A DNA stretch of 64,000 nt from Saprospiraceae bacterium (GTDB taxonomy: Bacteria; Bacteroidota; Bacteroidia; Chitinophagales; Saprospiraceae). Location: the NCBI GenBank assembly GCA_028285085.1, contig JANQQI010000075.1:62001-126000 (forward strand), read 5' to 3'. Each line of letters opens with the position of its first letter. Position 1 is the stretch's first letter. Position numbers and translations under genes: made by a program. Below, in pieces: positions 1 to 9,165 of this stretch. Under the pieces are notes generated by a model. It had not been told where the DNA came from. It saw nothing but the letters and a program-made list of their open reading frames with translations, and did no database searches.

Positions 1-1899
1 GGTTACACAGTATAGACCTGGACTCAGATTATCGATAGTTTGCGTCGTAGCATTATTTGACCAGAGGTAACTAAAAGGTCCTGTTCCTGAAGTAACCGTT
101 ACCGTGGCACTACCATCGCTGGCTAGTTGCGAACTCGCCGCTTGGAGCTGAAAAGCCACTGCTTCTACCCCTTCGAGCACGGTCAAATTGGTCGTCACTG
201 TACTATCACAGCCATCTACGGAGCTAAGCACATCAACGTAAGTACCGGTAGATGCATAGATAGAATTTCCAACCCCAAAGGTCTCTCCATCACAAATCAC
301 CGGATTTTGTTCCAATTCCAAAGGCGGTAGAATAGTCACGCTTCCCGTGATCAGACTATCACAACCATTGTACGCATCAATGACTTGGAAAATAGAGCCG
401 CTTTCGGTGTAGAGGCTATCCCCCACTTGTAGGGTGCTACCGGCACAAAGCACTTCGTTCAAAGCAGTGATGCCTTGAGGTGGTACCGGTCCACCATCGG
501 TCACGGTGATGCTAAAGACGCCCAAAGTATTATTTCCACTTCCATCAATTTGAATCCAGTAGTTCAAACCGGGTTCTAAACACTGTACTTGGATGGATTC
601 ATCATTTTCAGAACTTGTATATTGGCTTTCTACCTCAAACAGAGGGCCGACACAATTATTACTCCCCGAATAATACAAGGCCACCTGCAGATCCACCGGA
701 TCAATCCCGAAAGGTTGCGGTTGATCACTAATCGCGTCGATGATTACATGCCCCGTATTCGGTGCTTGAAACAGGTACCAAACGGTCTGCTGCAATTGGA
801 AAGCCGAAGGATCCCATTCGCCAATCTCAGTTGCACAATAGTTCGTTTGATTGAGTGGCGTACCCACCGAGCCACCATCGGGTACCATACCCAAATCTTC
901 GGCATTGCAACGAAAATCCTGACCTTCCACGATATCCGGCACTAGAATCTCTAAACCAAAGTAACCGTCGATATCCACTCCTGTTCCGGGCAAATAAGCA
1001 CCATCCACGAGAATAAAATAGCGGGTATCGGGATCAAGACAATGTGCATTCAAGACTTGATCGAGGCTAGAGGTATTATGTGCAGAAGCGACATACTCCA
1101 GGTTGCCGGTACAAGTCCCATCATCGGAAGTATACAAGGCAATCTGCAAACCAACGGGATCCCCCAAATTCTCGGGATCACTAAATCCGTTGATGAAGTG
1201 GTAAGCGCTTGGGTTAGAATTGGTCGTAAAGGTAAACCAAACTCCACGATCATTACCGAAGCCGCCATCGTCCGATGGATTGGGATCGTTGGTATTCGTG
1301 GCGCAGAGGTTACTATAATTGCTTAAGCTACCGTCACCTACAATCCCGAAGTTTGGTAATTCACCCAGTTCCACGGCGTCGCAAACGAAATCATACAAGC
1401 CTCCGATGAAGTTATCATCCAAGGCAATGGTAAAACTCACCTCACCGTCGGAGCTCAGATTATCCGGCAACTCCAGGGTATAATCGAGACTGTTACCGGG
1501 GGCCGGGACGACAAAATCCTGGCAAATAGTCTCGCTACAATCCTCGTTGACATTACAAAAGGCACCATCATCTTCAAAAGCCCGAAAGCAAACGTTGATG
1601 ACATCCGGCACATCAGCCGGACAGTTGTATGCATTCTGGAATTGCGTATTCGGCAAGTCATTAAAACAAAAGGTGGTAGCCGGGTAAGTTTCCCAGCCGG
1701 TATTGGCCACATTGACGCGAAACCGTGGATCAGGTGATCCGAAGTTGTCGGTACAGGTGGTGGTAGAACTACCGCTTTGAATAATGACTTCGAGCGTTCC
1801 TTGCGCGCCGAGCGGTAATGCCAGCACAACTGCAAGGACAGTGAAGATCAAAACAATAGTCAAAAAACGATTTTCAGGACGTTTGGTAACGATTCTCAT
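1..1899 (-). CDS. Large secreted surface protein, SprB/PPC-like domains (partial, C-terminus beyond left edge)
   Basis: The minus strand is open from an ATG at 1899 to base 1 (633 codons, no stop), so this is the N-terminal part of a longer protein. It starts with a hydrophobic signal segment ending ALPLGAQG. Two similar blocks of about 150 residues follow, each opening with a CDAxELG- or CNAEDLG-like motif and containing a VWFTF/VWYLF strand. They resemble bacterial pre-peptidase C-terminal (PPC-like) modules. Next come short repeats with a CxGxxxxxGxxxY pattern ending GCDS, and at the edge an SprB-like unit ending LSPGLYCVT. Such proteins in Bacteroidota are usually T9SS cargo with a sorting domain at the missing end. 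The family of the whole protein is not recognised. A -7 box lies about 45 nt upstream of the start. Confidence 0.8.
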   Translation of the reverse strand, partial: MRIVTKRPENRFLTIVLIFTVLAVVLALPLGAQGTLEVIIQSGSSTTTCTDNFGSPDPRFRVNVANTGWETYPATTFCFNDLPNTQFQNAYNCPADVPDVINVCFRAFEDDGAFCNVNEDCSETICQDFVVPAPGNSLDYTLELPDNLSSDGEVSFTIALDDNFIGGLYDFVCDAVELGELPNFGIVGDGSLSNYSNLCATNTNDPNPSDDGGFGNDRGVWFTFTTNSNPSAYHFINGFSDPENLGDPVGLQIALYTSDDGTCTGNLEYVASAHNTSSLDQVLNAHCLDPDTRYFILVDGAYLPGTGVDIDGYFGLEILVPDIVEGQDFRCNAEDLGMVPDGGSVGTPLNQTNYCATEIGEWDPSAFQLQQTVWYLFQAPNTGHVIIDAISDQPQPFGIDPVDLQVALYYSGSNNCVGPLFEVESQYTSSENDESIQVQCLEPGLNYWIQIDGSGNNTLGVFSITVTDGGPVPPQGITALNEVLCAGSTLQVGDSLYTESGSIFQVIDAYNGCDSLITGSVTILPPLELEQNPVICDGETFGVGNSIYASTGTYVDVLSSVDGCDSTVTTNLTVLEGVEAVAFQLQAASSQLASDGSATVTVTSGTGPFSYLWSNNATTQTIDNLSPGLYCVT

Positions 1900-1942
1900 G
1901 TTGGGGAGATCTTGCTTTCTCAGTTTTGTTTTGTAAAACGAA

Positions 1943-1974
1943 TGAAATTACGAAAATGCTGGTCGAAGCCCAAA
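1943..1974 (-). promoter_or_regulatory. Candidate promoter of the left-edge surface protein gene
   Basis: On the minus strand, TTTG (1971-1974) is followed after 20 nt by TAATTTCA (1943-1950). This is close to the Bacteroidota pattern TTTG - about 20 nt - TAnnTTTG, with a mismatch in the last bases. It lies 44 nt before the ATG at 1899. Support is the motif and spacing only. Confidence 0.35.
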
Positions 1975-2124
1975 GGCCCATTAGCAAATCCATTAATAAA
2001 TAAGATTCGCGTCTTAATTATTGCTGAAATTCTCGCTTTTGCCGTTAAAGATGTGTTAAAGGGTGACGGCTAGTGTGGGTGAATTATGGATGTAAAGATA
2101 CGTGGAATTAAAATTAATCCCTAA

Positions 2125-3339
2125 TTAACTCCCCGCCCGGCGCATCATCTCCTGGCGTACCAACTGGTATTCGCGGCTCATATCGCCTTTGACGGCCGTA
2201 TTTTCGCGGGCGCGGCGTATGAGATAAGGCACCACATCGCGCACCGCGCCGTAGGGCATATATTTGGCCACATTGTAGCCTTGTTTGGCAAGGTTAAAGG
2301 TGATGTGGTCGCTCATGCCATAGAGCTGGCAGAAGTTCAAATGCCGGTGATCACGGGGGATGCCGCGTTGATCAATGAGTTCGGCCTGGAGCAGGCAGCT
2401 ATCTTGATTGTGAGTGGCGTTACAAGAGGCAATCTTGAGATAGTTGTCCACGCAGAAACGAACGGCAGTGTTGTAAGCATCATCGGTAGCTGCTTTAGAC
2501 GCTTGAATGGGTGAAGGATAGCCCATCTCCTCGGCGCGCGCTCGTTCTTTTTCCATATAAGCGCCTCGTACCAGCTTAGCCCCTAACAAATAGCCTTCTT
2601 TTTGGGCCTTTTCGAAAGAATCCATCAAAAACTGTAGGCGATCGTGGCGGTACATCTGGAAGGTATTGTAGACAATGACTTCGTCCCGATTGTAGCGCTT
2701 CATCATCATGTTGACGAGGTGATCGATGCTATCCTGAATCCAGCTTTCTTCAGCATCGAAGAAGATGCCGACTTTGCGATCCTTAGCAACGTGGCAGAGG
2801 GAATCGATGCGTTTAAGGACGTTGCGGTATTCCCGTCGGGTTTCTTTATTGAGTGGATCCCCTTTTTGGATGCTTTCTAGCAAGCCAAAACGGGCTAGGC
2901 CGGTAATCTTGGTGCTAACCACGGGAACGCTCAGATTCGTCGCGGCAAATTCGATCGCGCGGATGCACTCGTTCATCGTATGGTTGAAATCTTTCTCAGA
3001 GGTTTTCGCTTCGGCACCGTAATCAAGGATGGAGGCTATATCATTTTTGAACAGCTGCGTGATCGAGTTCTGGCACTCCAGCAAGGTGGCGCCGCCTACG
3101 AATTGCTCGAAAATCGTGGCCTTGATGATCGATTCGACAAAAGGCAAGCGTAATTTCAAAGCCAAGAGGCCGAGATTAGACATTAAGTCCACCAGCCAGT
3201 TTTTATTCATCATTGAAAACAACCAAGCGGCACGGCGCAGTTGTTGGTCATTCTTATGCGCAAAGGCCGTTTGGATATCAGAAAAGTCTACCACAGGGGG
3301 TGACGCATCGCTCGGCGAAGTATTCGGGTGATTCAGCAT
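2125..3339 (-). CDS. Proline dehydrogenase
   Basis: Monofunctional FAD-dependent proline dehydrogenase, first step of proline catabolism (proline to pyrroline-5-carboxylate, electrons to the quinone pool). The 404-residue protein has the PRODH barrel signatures KLVRGAYMEKER near residue 254, CNATHNQDS, LYGMSDHI and the C-terminal RRARENT substrate-binding motif. There is no P5C dehydrogenase domain, so a separate PutA-type dehydrogenase must lie elsewhere. An in-frame upstream extension to 3417 exists, but the ATG at 3339 is preferred. It is preceded by a GAAGGG-like purine stretch, leaves a 19-nt gap to the aroE stop, and removes a low-complexity Cys-rich stretch that overlaps aroE. It is the last gene of the minus-strand run that begins with gldA. 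Confidence 0.9.
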   Translation of the reverse strand: MLNHPNTSPSDASPPVVDFSDIQTAFAHKNDQQLRRAAWLFSMMNKNWLVDLMSNLGLLALKLRLPFVESIIKATIFEQFVGGATLLECQNSITQLFKNDIASILDYGAEAKTSEKDFNHTMNECIRAIEFAATNLSVPVVSTKITGLARFGLLESIQKGDPLNKETRREYRNVLKRIDSLCHVAKDRKVGIFFDAEESWIQDSIDHLVNMMMKRYNRDEVIVYNTFQMYRHDRLQFLMDSFEKAQKEGYLLGAKLVRGAYMEKERARAEEMGYPSPIQASKAATDDAYNTAVRFCVDNYLKIASCNATHNQDSCLLQAELIDQRGIPRDHRHLNFCQLYGMSDHITFNLAKQGYNVAKYMPYGAVRDVVPYLIRRARENTAVKGDMSREYQLVRQEMMRRAGS

Positions 3340-3358
3340 AATCCCTTCTGTTTTAAGC

Positions 3359-4123
3359 TCAAGTATTCCAGATTGACCAGGCTTTTTCGGCCTGCAAGTA
3401 CAACATTTCCAGCCCATTTTTGGTTGGACAGGAGCGCTGGATACCTTCGCTTAAAAATACAGTTTTTTCCGGATTGTACACCAAATCATACAAGAAATGC
3501 GTGCTATTCAACGACCAATAGGGCAAGTCGGGCGCACGCTCCATGTGAGGGGCCATACCTAAGGGGGTCGTATTAATAATTAAGGAAATATTTGACAATA
3601 AAAGTTCATCCATATCCGTGTAAGTCAGGTCTCCTTTTTCAGCATCTCGGGAAACGGTTTGATAGGTAATATCCATTTTGTGGAGCACATACATCACCGC
3701 CTTGGCCGCTCCGCCCGTGCCTAGCACTAATGCTTCTTTCACCGGTTGATTGCCTAAAAAGACACGTAGGGAAATCTCAAAACCGTAAACGTCCGTATTG
3801 TAGCCCGTTAGTCGACCGTCTTCGACGCGAATGGTATTTACTGCGCCTACTTCAGCTGCGGCCGGATCGATAGTGTCCAAATAGGGCATCACCGCTTGCT
3901 TGTAGGGTATGGTAACATTTAGCCCAACGAGATTTGGATAGCTTTGCATCAGTTCCGGGAATTGCTCGATTTGTTCTAAGGGAAACAATTCATAATAGGC
4001 ACTAGTAATCCCCTCCTCTCCAAACTTTTGAGAAAAGTATTTTTTTGAAAAGGAATGGGATAAGGGATAACCGATCAGGCCAAAAAGGCGATCGTAGGCC
4101 AGCAACTCTCTATTTTTCATCAT
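3359..4123 (-). CDS. aroE: Shikimate dehydrogenase
   Basis: NADP-dependent shikimate dehydrogenase, which reduces 3-dehydroshikimate to shikimate in aromatic amino-acid synthesis. Diagnostic motifs are in order: GYPLSHSFS (shikimate-binding serines), NVTIPYK (catalytic Lys), GAVNTI, GYNTDVYGFE (catalytic Asp), LGTGGAAKAV (dinucleotide-binding loop), NTTPLGM, and the C-terminal GLEMLYLQAEKAW. About 254 residues is slightly shorter than the E. coli enzyme but usual for Bacteroidota. The reading frame also has a GTG just upstream at 4126 and a second ATG at 4120. The ATG at 4123 is chosen; the exact start among these three is uncertain. It sits 12 nt after the DUF368 gene, in the same run. Confidence 0.93.
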   Translation of the reverse strand: MMKNRELLAYDRLFGLIGYPLSHSFSKKYFSQKFGEEGITSAYYELFPLEQIEQFPELMQSYPNLVGLNVTIPYKQAVMPYLDTIDPAAAEVGAVNTIRVEDGRLTGYNTDVYGFEISLRVFLGNQPVKEALVLGTGGAAKAVMYVLHKMDITYQTVSRDAEKGDLTYTDMDELLLSNISLIINTTPLGMAPHMERAPDLPYWSLNSTHFLYDLVYNPEKTVFLSEGIQRSCPTKNGLEMLYLQAEKAWSIWNT

Positions 4124-4135
4124 CACTACTTTAAA

Positions 4136-5098
4136 CTAAGCGGTTTTCTCTTTTCCTAAGCGCTCAATCACAAACACTGCCGCAAAGCCGATTATCGTCA
4201 AGATGATCACACCCAATACGTAAGGCTCTCCTTCGTAGCCCGACGGCAAGACGTTTTCTTCCATCAGAATCTTTTTAGGAGTAACACCATCATCGGCCAT
4301 AATAATTTGCCCACTTTGATCGCGGAGCCAATCTACAGGATTCCGCCAGGGCCAGATTTTATTGAGCGAACCGAGCATAAAGCCAGTCAATAAGGCCAAG
4401 GTTACGGAGCGATAGTATTTGAATGTCCAGGATAATACGCGTGAAAAGGTCATCAATCCTGTCAGGCAGCCCAAGCCAAAAACAACCAGCACCAGCAGCT
4501 TATCCATCGCAAAGGTCTTCAGGGCATCTTTGACGGTAGGGATAATGTAGCCGTACATTCCCATCAACAACAGAATAAAACTTCCCGAGATACCGGGTAA
4601 AATCAAGGCCGAGATGGCGATCGCCCCCGAAATAAAAACGAACCATAAAGCTTCATTCCCACTGGCGGGGCTAATGATCGTAATACCGTAGGCAATGGCC
4701 GTTCCAATTACTAAAGCGGCGATTTCGCCCCCACCCCAGCGACCGACTTGTTTGCCGATATAAATGGCTGAAGCAATGATGAGTCCGAAGAAAAATGCCC
4801 AAAGGAGCACCGGATAATTTTCGAGCAAATGGGAGATACCAAAAACACCCACCACAATACCAAAAGCCATCCCCAAAAGGAGATTGACCAGCCAAGTCCC
4901 ATTGATACTTTGCCAAAGCGCTACAAGTCCTCCTTTGCGGAATTCACCGACCAAGCCCGGTCCAAAAGATTTGATGGTATTGATGAGTTTTTCGTAAATG
5001 CCGGTGATGAAAGCAATAGTTCCACCGGAAACGCCGGGGATGACTTCGGCGATGCCCATTGCCATGCCTTTCAATGCCAGTTTTATCCTATTTTCCAT
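4136..5098 (-). CDS. DUF368 family polyprenyl-phosphate transporter (PopT-like)
   Basis: Integral inner-membrane protein of 320 residues with about eight to ten hydrophobic segments. The N-terminal GMAMGIAEVIPGVSGGTIAF block is the hallmark of DUF368, and ILPGISGSFILL is a second inverted-repeat-like copy of it. DUF368 members (PopT) have been shown to return undecaprenyl phosphate across the cytoplasmic membrane for reuse in envelope synthesis; that role here is by family. An UppP homologue, which makes the substrate, is encoded at 45106. The gene follows the S1/P1-like gene by 54 nt and precedes aroE by about 12 nt, consistent with co-transcription. Confidence 0.85.
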   Translation of the reverse strand: MENRIKLALKGMAMGIAEVIPGVSGGTIAFITGIYEKLINTIKSFGPGLVGEFRKGGLVALWQSINGTWLVNLLLGMAFGIVVGVFGISHLLENYPVLLWAFFFGLIIASAIYIGKQVGRWGGGEIAALVIGTAIAYGITIISPASGNEALWFVFISGAIAISALILPGISGSFILLLMGMYGYIIPTVKDALKTFAMDKLLVLVVFGLGCLTGLMTFSRVLSWTFKYYRSVTLALLTGFMLGSLNKIWPWRNPVDWLRDQSGQIIMADDGVTPKKILMEENVLPSGYEGEPYVLGVIILTIIGFAAVFVIERLGKEKTA

Positions 5099-5152
5099 GG
5101 CTGCAAATGTACAGCCTTGCCGGGAAGTTAGAGGGAAAAGACGGGATTTTTT

Positions 5153-6400
5153 TTATTGCCCATGGGCGCGACCTTTGGCCTCGCCGCTGCGGTAAGTAGA
5201 TTTCAGTTCTTCCGCTTCACGAGCCAGCGCTTCGCGGGTAGCGTCGTCCTTATTCAAAAATTCGAGATCAGGCTGCCCCGCATCGACCCAAGCCGTGTAC
5301 CAGGCGCTACCGATGGCTAATACCGAAGCGCGCATCCGATCTTCCACCATGCCATCCATCCGCTCGTGATAGGCACGAGCAAAGGCTCGGCATTGAGTCA
5401 AGACAGTGCGTTCCAGGCGTTGATCGTAGCAAAATTGCTCATCCTCCGGGAAAGATCGGCGCAAATCACTTTCAATAAGTAGGACACTGTCTACGTAGCT
5501 ATGGCTCTTTAACACCATATCCCAGTAATGTTCCGAAGCATCATCAAAATACTCTGCTTTGCCTACGAAGAAGTCAAATTCTTTATCGGCGAAGAGCTCC
5601 GGGATACGGCTCTCCCAAAAAGCGTGGATGCCAACTTGATTGGTCAACTGACCATTGTAATTAACTGTAGTATGCAAAGGGACATGCGCATCCCCGATAT
5701 AATGCCCGAATTCCGAAGAAAGGCGTAGAATGCGTTTGACATTCTTTTCTTTGAACGCACGGGTAAGATTGCGTTGCATTTTCACCAAATGATAAGGTAA
5801 GATGCCATATTCAGAAAAGCGATCCACCATAAAAGCAGATGTGCAATCCAGCTCCGAATCCAAGATTTGTGCTAAGCTATCACAATCGGCAATCCATTCG
5901 TCCTCGTAGTATTGTGGTAAGATATGACGTTTAAAATAGCCGCGGTAAGCCCGAAAACGATCCGTATCATCTTGGCCTAAAGACAGGCTTTGATCATCCG
6001 TATTGGTATCCATAAATAAGGGCGCAGACTGCGGGCCGATCACCTGAATGGTATCCCCGTACTCGTTGACAATGTAAGCCTCGGCGTAACGCAAAAGGGC
6101 ATCAGTCCAATAGCGCGGTACTTCTTTAAAAGGATAAGTGCCCCAATGATCGATGTCGATGTAGTGCCGAACGGCCTCGTGCTTGGTAGCGTAACGCCGC
6201 ATATCTGGATCAACCGCGTGGTCTGTAATAAATTCAATATGTTTTTTATAGAACACCATCATTTCCGGCGGCAACGTGAATACCGCCAGGCGATTGATTC
6301 GGCGATGAGCAAAGAAGCCCCAATCTTCCTTCGGTAGTATCCAACTTACCGTGAGGAATAAGCCAAAGGCCAGGACAAACTTGAGGAATAATTGGCGCAT
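5153..6400 (-). CDS. S1/P1 nuclease / zinc-dependent phospholipase C-like secreted protein
   Basis: A 415-residue protein with an N-terminal hydrophobic segment. Then comes W27-GFFAH, the arrangement in which the mature N-terminal Trp and nearby His bind the trinuclear zinc site in the phospholipase C / S1-P1 superfamily. Further likely zinc ligands are HEAVRHYIDIDHWG near residue 75 and GHYIGDAHVPLH near residue 240. The fold call is therefore good, but the substrate (phospholipid, single-stranded nucleic acid or other) cannot be read from the sequence. It begins 2 nt after the DUF4340 gene stop, so it is almost certainly translated from the gld mRNA. Location is probably periplasmic or outer membrane. 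Confidence 0.75.
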   Translation of the reverse strand: MRQLFLKFVLAFGLFLTVSWILPKEDWGFFAHRRINRLAVFTLPPEMMVFYKKHIEFITDHAVDPDMRRYATKHEAVRHYIDIDHWGTYPFKEVPRYWTDALLRYAEAYIVNEYGDTIQVIGPQSAPLFMDTNTDDQSLSLGQDDTDRFRAYRGYFKRHILPQYYEDEWIADCDSLAQILDSELDCTSAFMVDRFSEYGILPYHLVKMQRNLTRAFKEKNVKRILRLSSEFGHYIGDAHVPLHTTVNYNGQLTNQVGIHAFWESRIPELFADKEFDFFVGKAEYFDDASEHYWDMVLKSHSYVDSVLLIESDLRRSFPEDEQFCYDQRLERTVLTQCRAFARAYHERMDGMVEDRMRASVLAIGSAWYTAWVDAGQPDLEFLNKDDATREALAREAEELKSTYRSGEAKGRAHGQ

Positions 6401-6402
6401 GA

Positions 6403-7419
6403 TCAGGATTCAAAGAAGTGATCGTAAGATACGAACACATTCTTTAAAAAGGGATGCTGTACCAACATAAAATCGCCCCAATTACAATCGACGTGATAAC
6501 GCAAAATCGGCTCATCGAAATTCGGGGGAACCAGTTTTCCGTAACGATTGACGCCGTGAAACGGAATGTATCGCGTCGTCTTCTCAGTTCCATCTTTGAG
6601 CTTGACAGATACTACGGCAAAGGGGATTTTGGTCAACAGAGAATCTTTGAAAGTGTGTTGATTCGTAAAGCCTTCGGCCTGGATTTTCTCAAAATTTTGC
6701 AAGAAAGCATCTGCTGTTCCTTTGCGATATGGCTTATTGAGTCGTGGCGTAATCTCATAGTATGGACTAACATTGAACCCCTCACCATCACGTTCAAGGC
6801 GAAAAGATTTGTTGCGCTGCATCGGATATTCTACGGAAACCGAAACGATATCCTCGGGTGTTTCCCGATAAACGATTTTTTCACGCCACTCATCTTTAAT
6901 GAGAAAGAAAGAAGGACGCAGACTTCCGTTCAAGCCGGGACGATGCATGGCAAATGGTTCGTCAGCCCCGTCCATAACCATAAAAGTGGCCGTTCCGTCT
7001 TCGTCATCCCGGCCGATATAATAGCTTTTCAACAGTTCGCCATCTTTTCCATAAGCCTCAACTTTGATCCCATGAGTAGCCATCCATTTGGTAATAAAAT
7101 CAATAGACTCGCGTGATGGACGGTATTTTACCTTGAGTGTACTCATCGCAAGCAAGAGATTCGAAATGGCTGCTTCGCGTACACGATGCTCTCCATTGTA
7201 CATCCAATGATCGCCCCGGCGTTCTACGGTCGATTGGTTACCCTCTCGATCGGCAATAAATACTTTATGGATAGCATCTTTTTCTACGGCGAAACGCATG
7301 TGTTCGACATTCAGGGTCGATTTTGAAGCTTCGCCCTGTGGCTTTTGCCACAGGTACCAGGCCGTTCCACTCCCTAAGACGGCAAAAAGGACAAAAAGAA
7401 TTAGTGTGGTTCTCTTCAT
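6403..7419 (-). CDS. DUF4340 domain-containing protein of the gld ABC cluster
   Basis: 338 residues. One N-terminal membrane anchor (TLILFVLFAVLGSGTAWYLW) is followed by a periplasmic region with the DUF4340 pattern of repeated short beta units, e.g. VERRGDHWMYNGEHRV and KSYYIGRDDEDGTATFM. DUF4340 proteins commonly sit directly downstream of GldG-type auxiliary ABC components, as here (9 nt after gldG), and are thought to be extra extracytoplasmic subunits of that transporter. The biochemical role is unknown. No catalytic motif was seen. It is followed after 2 nt by the S1/P1-like gene. Confidence 0.8.
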   Translation of the reverse strand: MKRTTLILFVLFAVLGSGTAWYLWQKPQGEASKSTLNVEHMRFAVEKDAIHKVFIADREGNQSTVERRGDHWMYNGEHRVREAAISNLLLAMSTLKVKYRPSRESIDFITKWMATHGIKVEAYGKDGELLKSYYIGRDDEDGTATFMVMDGADEPFAMHRPGLNGSLRPSFFLIKDEWREKIVYRETPEDIVSVSVEYPMQRNKSFRLERDGEGFNVSPYYEITPRLNKPYRKGTADAFLQNFEKIQAEGFTNQHTFKDSLLTKIPFAVVSVKLKDGTEKTTRYIPFHGVNRYGKLVPPNFDEPILRYHVDCNWGDFMLVQHPFLKNVFVSYDHFFES

Positions 7420-7428
7420 GATTATTTT

Positions 7429-9144
7429 TTATGCAGCAAACCTGCGACGACGGATATAATTGTAGACTAACCCAAATAGTATCAACAAGACCACTGGCAA
7501 AACGATATTGATTAATTGCCATTTAGTCTTTTCTTGTCCAGCTTTGAGGACATTGAGCAACCGCAATTTTACTTCTTTGGATCTGGCTTCTACAACACCC
7601 TGATCGTCCATCAGGTATTCAAGACAATTCACCAGGAAAGCTTTATTTGCAAATGTATAATTCTCGTATTTGTTGTATCCCAGTGGCATGTATTCACTAG
7701 TTTGAGGATTCACCGGGTTTTTAATCACATCGCCATCAGAGATCACGATCATGCGGGTATCGACACTCTCTTCTTGAAACGAAGAGCCAATTTGAGACAA
7801 GGTTGCCGCCATCTCCGATGATACTCGGTTGCGATAGGCGGAGGGGAAAGTGCCCTCTAATAAAACCGCGATGGGCTGATAGGGCGAACTAAAGTCTACG
7901 TTTTTGGGATCAACCATAACGTCATCAAAACTGATCCGACTAGTATTGGGTTTGATCCGAGAAAATTCCGAAGAACTCAGCAAAACCGTTTTCCTTAAAT
8001 CGGTAGGCACAATCACCGAGGTATCAATCGCCGTTGGGAAAAAGAAATTGACACGATCCAAACCTTTCACTACCGGATGATCACTTTTGGGGGTCACCGT
8101 TGGATGATAAAACCATGGGAAAAGTTCGAATTGAGGGGCATTACCCGTCACCCCAACTTGCAATGGGATACGACTATTCTCAACGTCAAAAATCAAATTC
8201 CCCGGCCGCATCCGCACACCATATTTGTATAAAAGATTATTGAGGCCTTCACCCGCCAAGTTTTCGCTGGGAATAAAGGGCCGTGTACCACGAACAGCAA
8301 GACTATCGAGGTGTACATTGAGCATGTCCACCATCCACAGTACTTTTCCACCGTTCATCACATACTGATCGATTTTAAAGAAATCCTTTTCAGAAAATGG
8401 AAACCGTGGCTTAGGGATCATTAACACATCGATCTTCGGATCAATTCGGATGACACTATCCAGATTAATCTCCCCCATATCGTAGTGCGTGAAAAGCGTT
8501 TTACGAATATCTGCCATCTGTAGGGCTGTCAATTCTCCGTGTCCAGTGGTGTATACGATTACGGGCCGTACGCCGCTTTCGAGTCGCTTGATGGCGTTGG
8601 CTAATTTGTATTCCAATAAACTGACGGAATTATTCAGGACTTCCTTATCCGACATTCCGGCCGCATCATTTTCTAATAAATTTACTTTGGATACTTTCCC
8701 CCGATAATTAATAATGGCATAGGGGTAAATGGATCGATCTTCTCGTTTGTCAGCACTTTTAATTTGTAGACGTGTTGGTTTGATTCCCATTTCGTCCAGT
8801 ACTTTGTGACGCTCAGCTACTTCCTGAGGTGTTCCGGCATTTGGATCATCGAAATTATACTCTAGCCAGCCTGTAACGGAGCGAAAGTCATCCAACATTT
8901 CTTTGGTCGCCGTCTGCAAACGCTTGAATCCGGCGGGAAAATCCCCATCCAGCAAAATCGTAACATCGATAGGATTATCCACATTTTCCAACAGTTGGAT
9001 CGTTGGTTCCGTTAACGTAAAACGCTTTTCTTCGGTAAGGTCGAATTTGAAATAAATAAAATTGCCGAGTACATTTAGAAATATCAAAATCCCCACGATA
9101 AGTAGGGCCTGAATAATACTCTGCTGTTTTTGTTTATTTGCCAT
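7429..9144 (-). CDS. gldG: Gliding-motility ABC transporter auxiliary component GldG
   Basis: 571 residues. An N-terminal membrane helix (about 12-30) is followed by a large extracytoplasmic ABC-2-type auxiliary domain and a C-terminal helix (about 545-562) ending in a basic YIRRRRFAA tail. Typical GldG stretches are FDLTEEKRFTLTEPT after the first helix, VDMLNVHLDSL and the middle TTGHGELT motif. In Flavobacterium johnsoniae GldA, GldF and GldG are all needed for gliding motility, and the same role is inferred here. It starts 21 nt after gldF and is followed by its usual DUF4340 partner. Confidence 0.88.
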   Translation of the reverse strand: MANKQKQQSIIQALLIVGILIFLNVLGNFIYFKFDLTEEKRFTLTEPTIQLLENVDNPIDVTILLDGDFPAGFKRLQTATKEMLDDFRSVTGWLEYNFDDPNAGTPQEVAERHKVLDEMGIKPTRLQIKSADKREDRSIYPYAIINYRGKVSKVNLLENDAAGMSDKEVLNNSVSLLEYKLANAIKRLESGVRPVIVYTTGHGELTALQMADIRKTLFTHYDMGEINLDSVIRIDPKIDVLMIPKPRFPFSEKDFFKIDQYVMNGGKVLWMVDMLNVHLDSLAVRGTRPFIPSENLAGEGLNNLLYKYGVRMRPGNLIFDVENSRIPLQVGVTGNAPQFELFPWFYHPTVTPKSDHPVVKGLDRVNFFFPTAIDTSVIVPTDLRKTVLLSSSEFSRIKPNTSRISFDDVMVDPKNVDFSSPYQPIAVLLEGTFPSAYRNRVSSEMAATLSQIGSSFQEESVDTRMIVISDGDVIKNPVNPQTSEYMPLGYNKYENYTFANKAFLVNCLEYLMDDQGVVEARSKEVKLRLLNVLKAGQEKTKWQLINIVLPVVLLILFGLVYNYIRRRRFAA

Positions 9145-9165
9145 AATGTTACAATAATCCTATTT

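Noticed and set aside
1981..2124. Possible small RNA or terminator after proline dehydrogenase
   Set aside because: Only very short A/T-rich complementary stretches (AAGA / TCTT around 2010) are present; no convincing hairpin or T run.
3340..3417. Longer proline dehydrogenase start upstream of 3339
   Set aside because: The extra 26 residues overlap the 3' end of aroE and are not PRODH-like; the ATG at 3339 has a better upstream context.
6454..7116. 220-codon plus-strand frame antisense to the DUF4340 gene
   Set aside because: The minus-strand gene has a membrane anchor, family motifs and operon spacing; the antisense product has no recognisable features.
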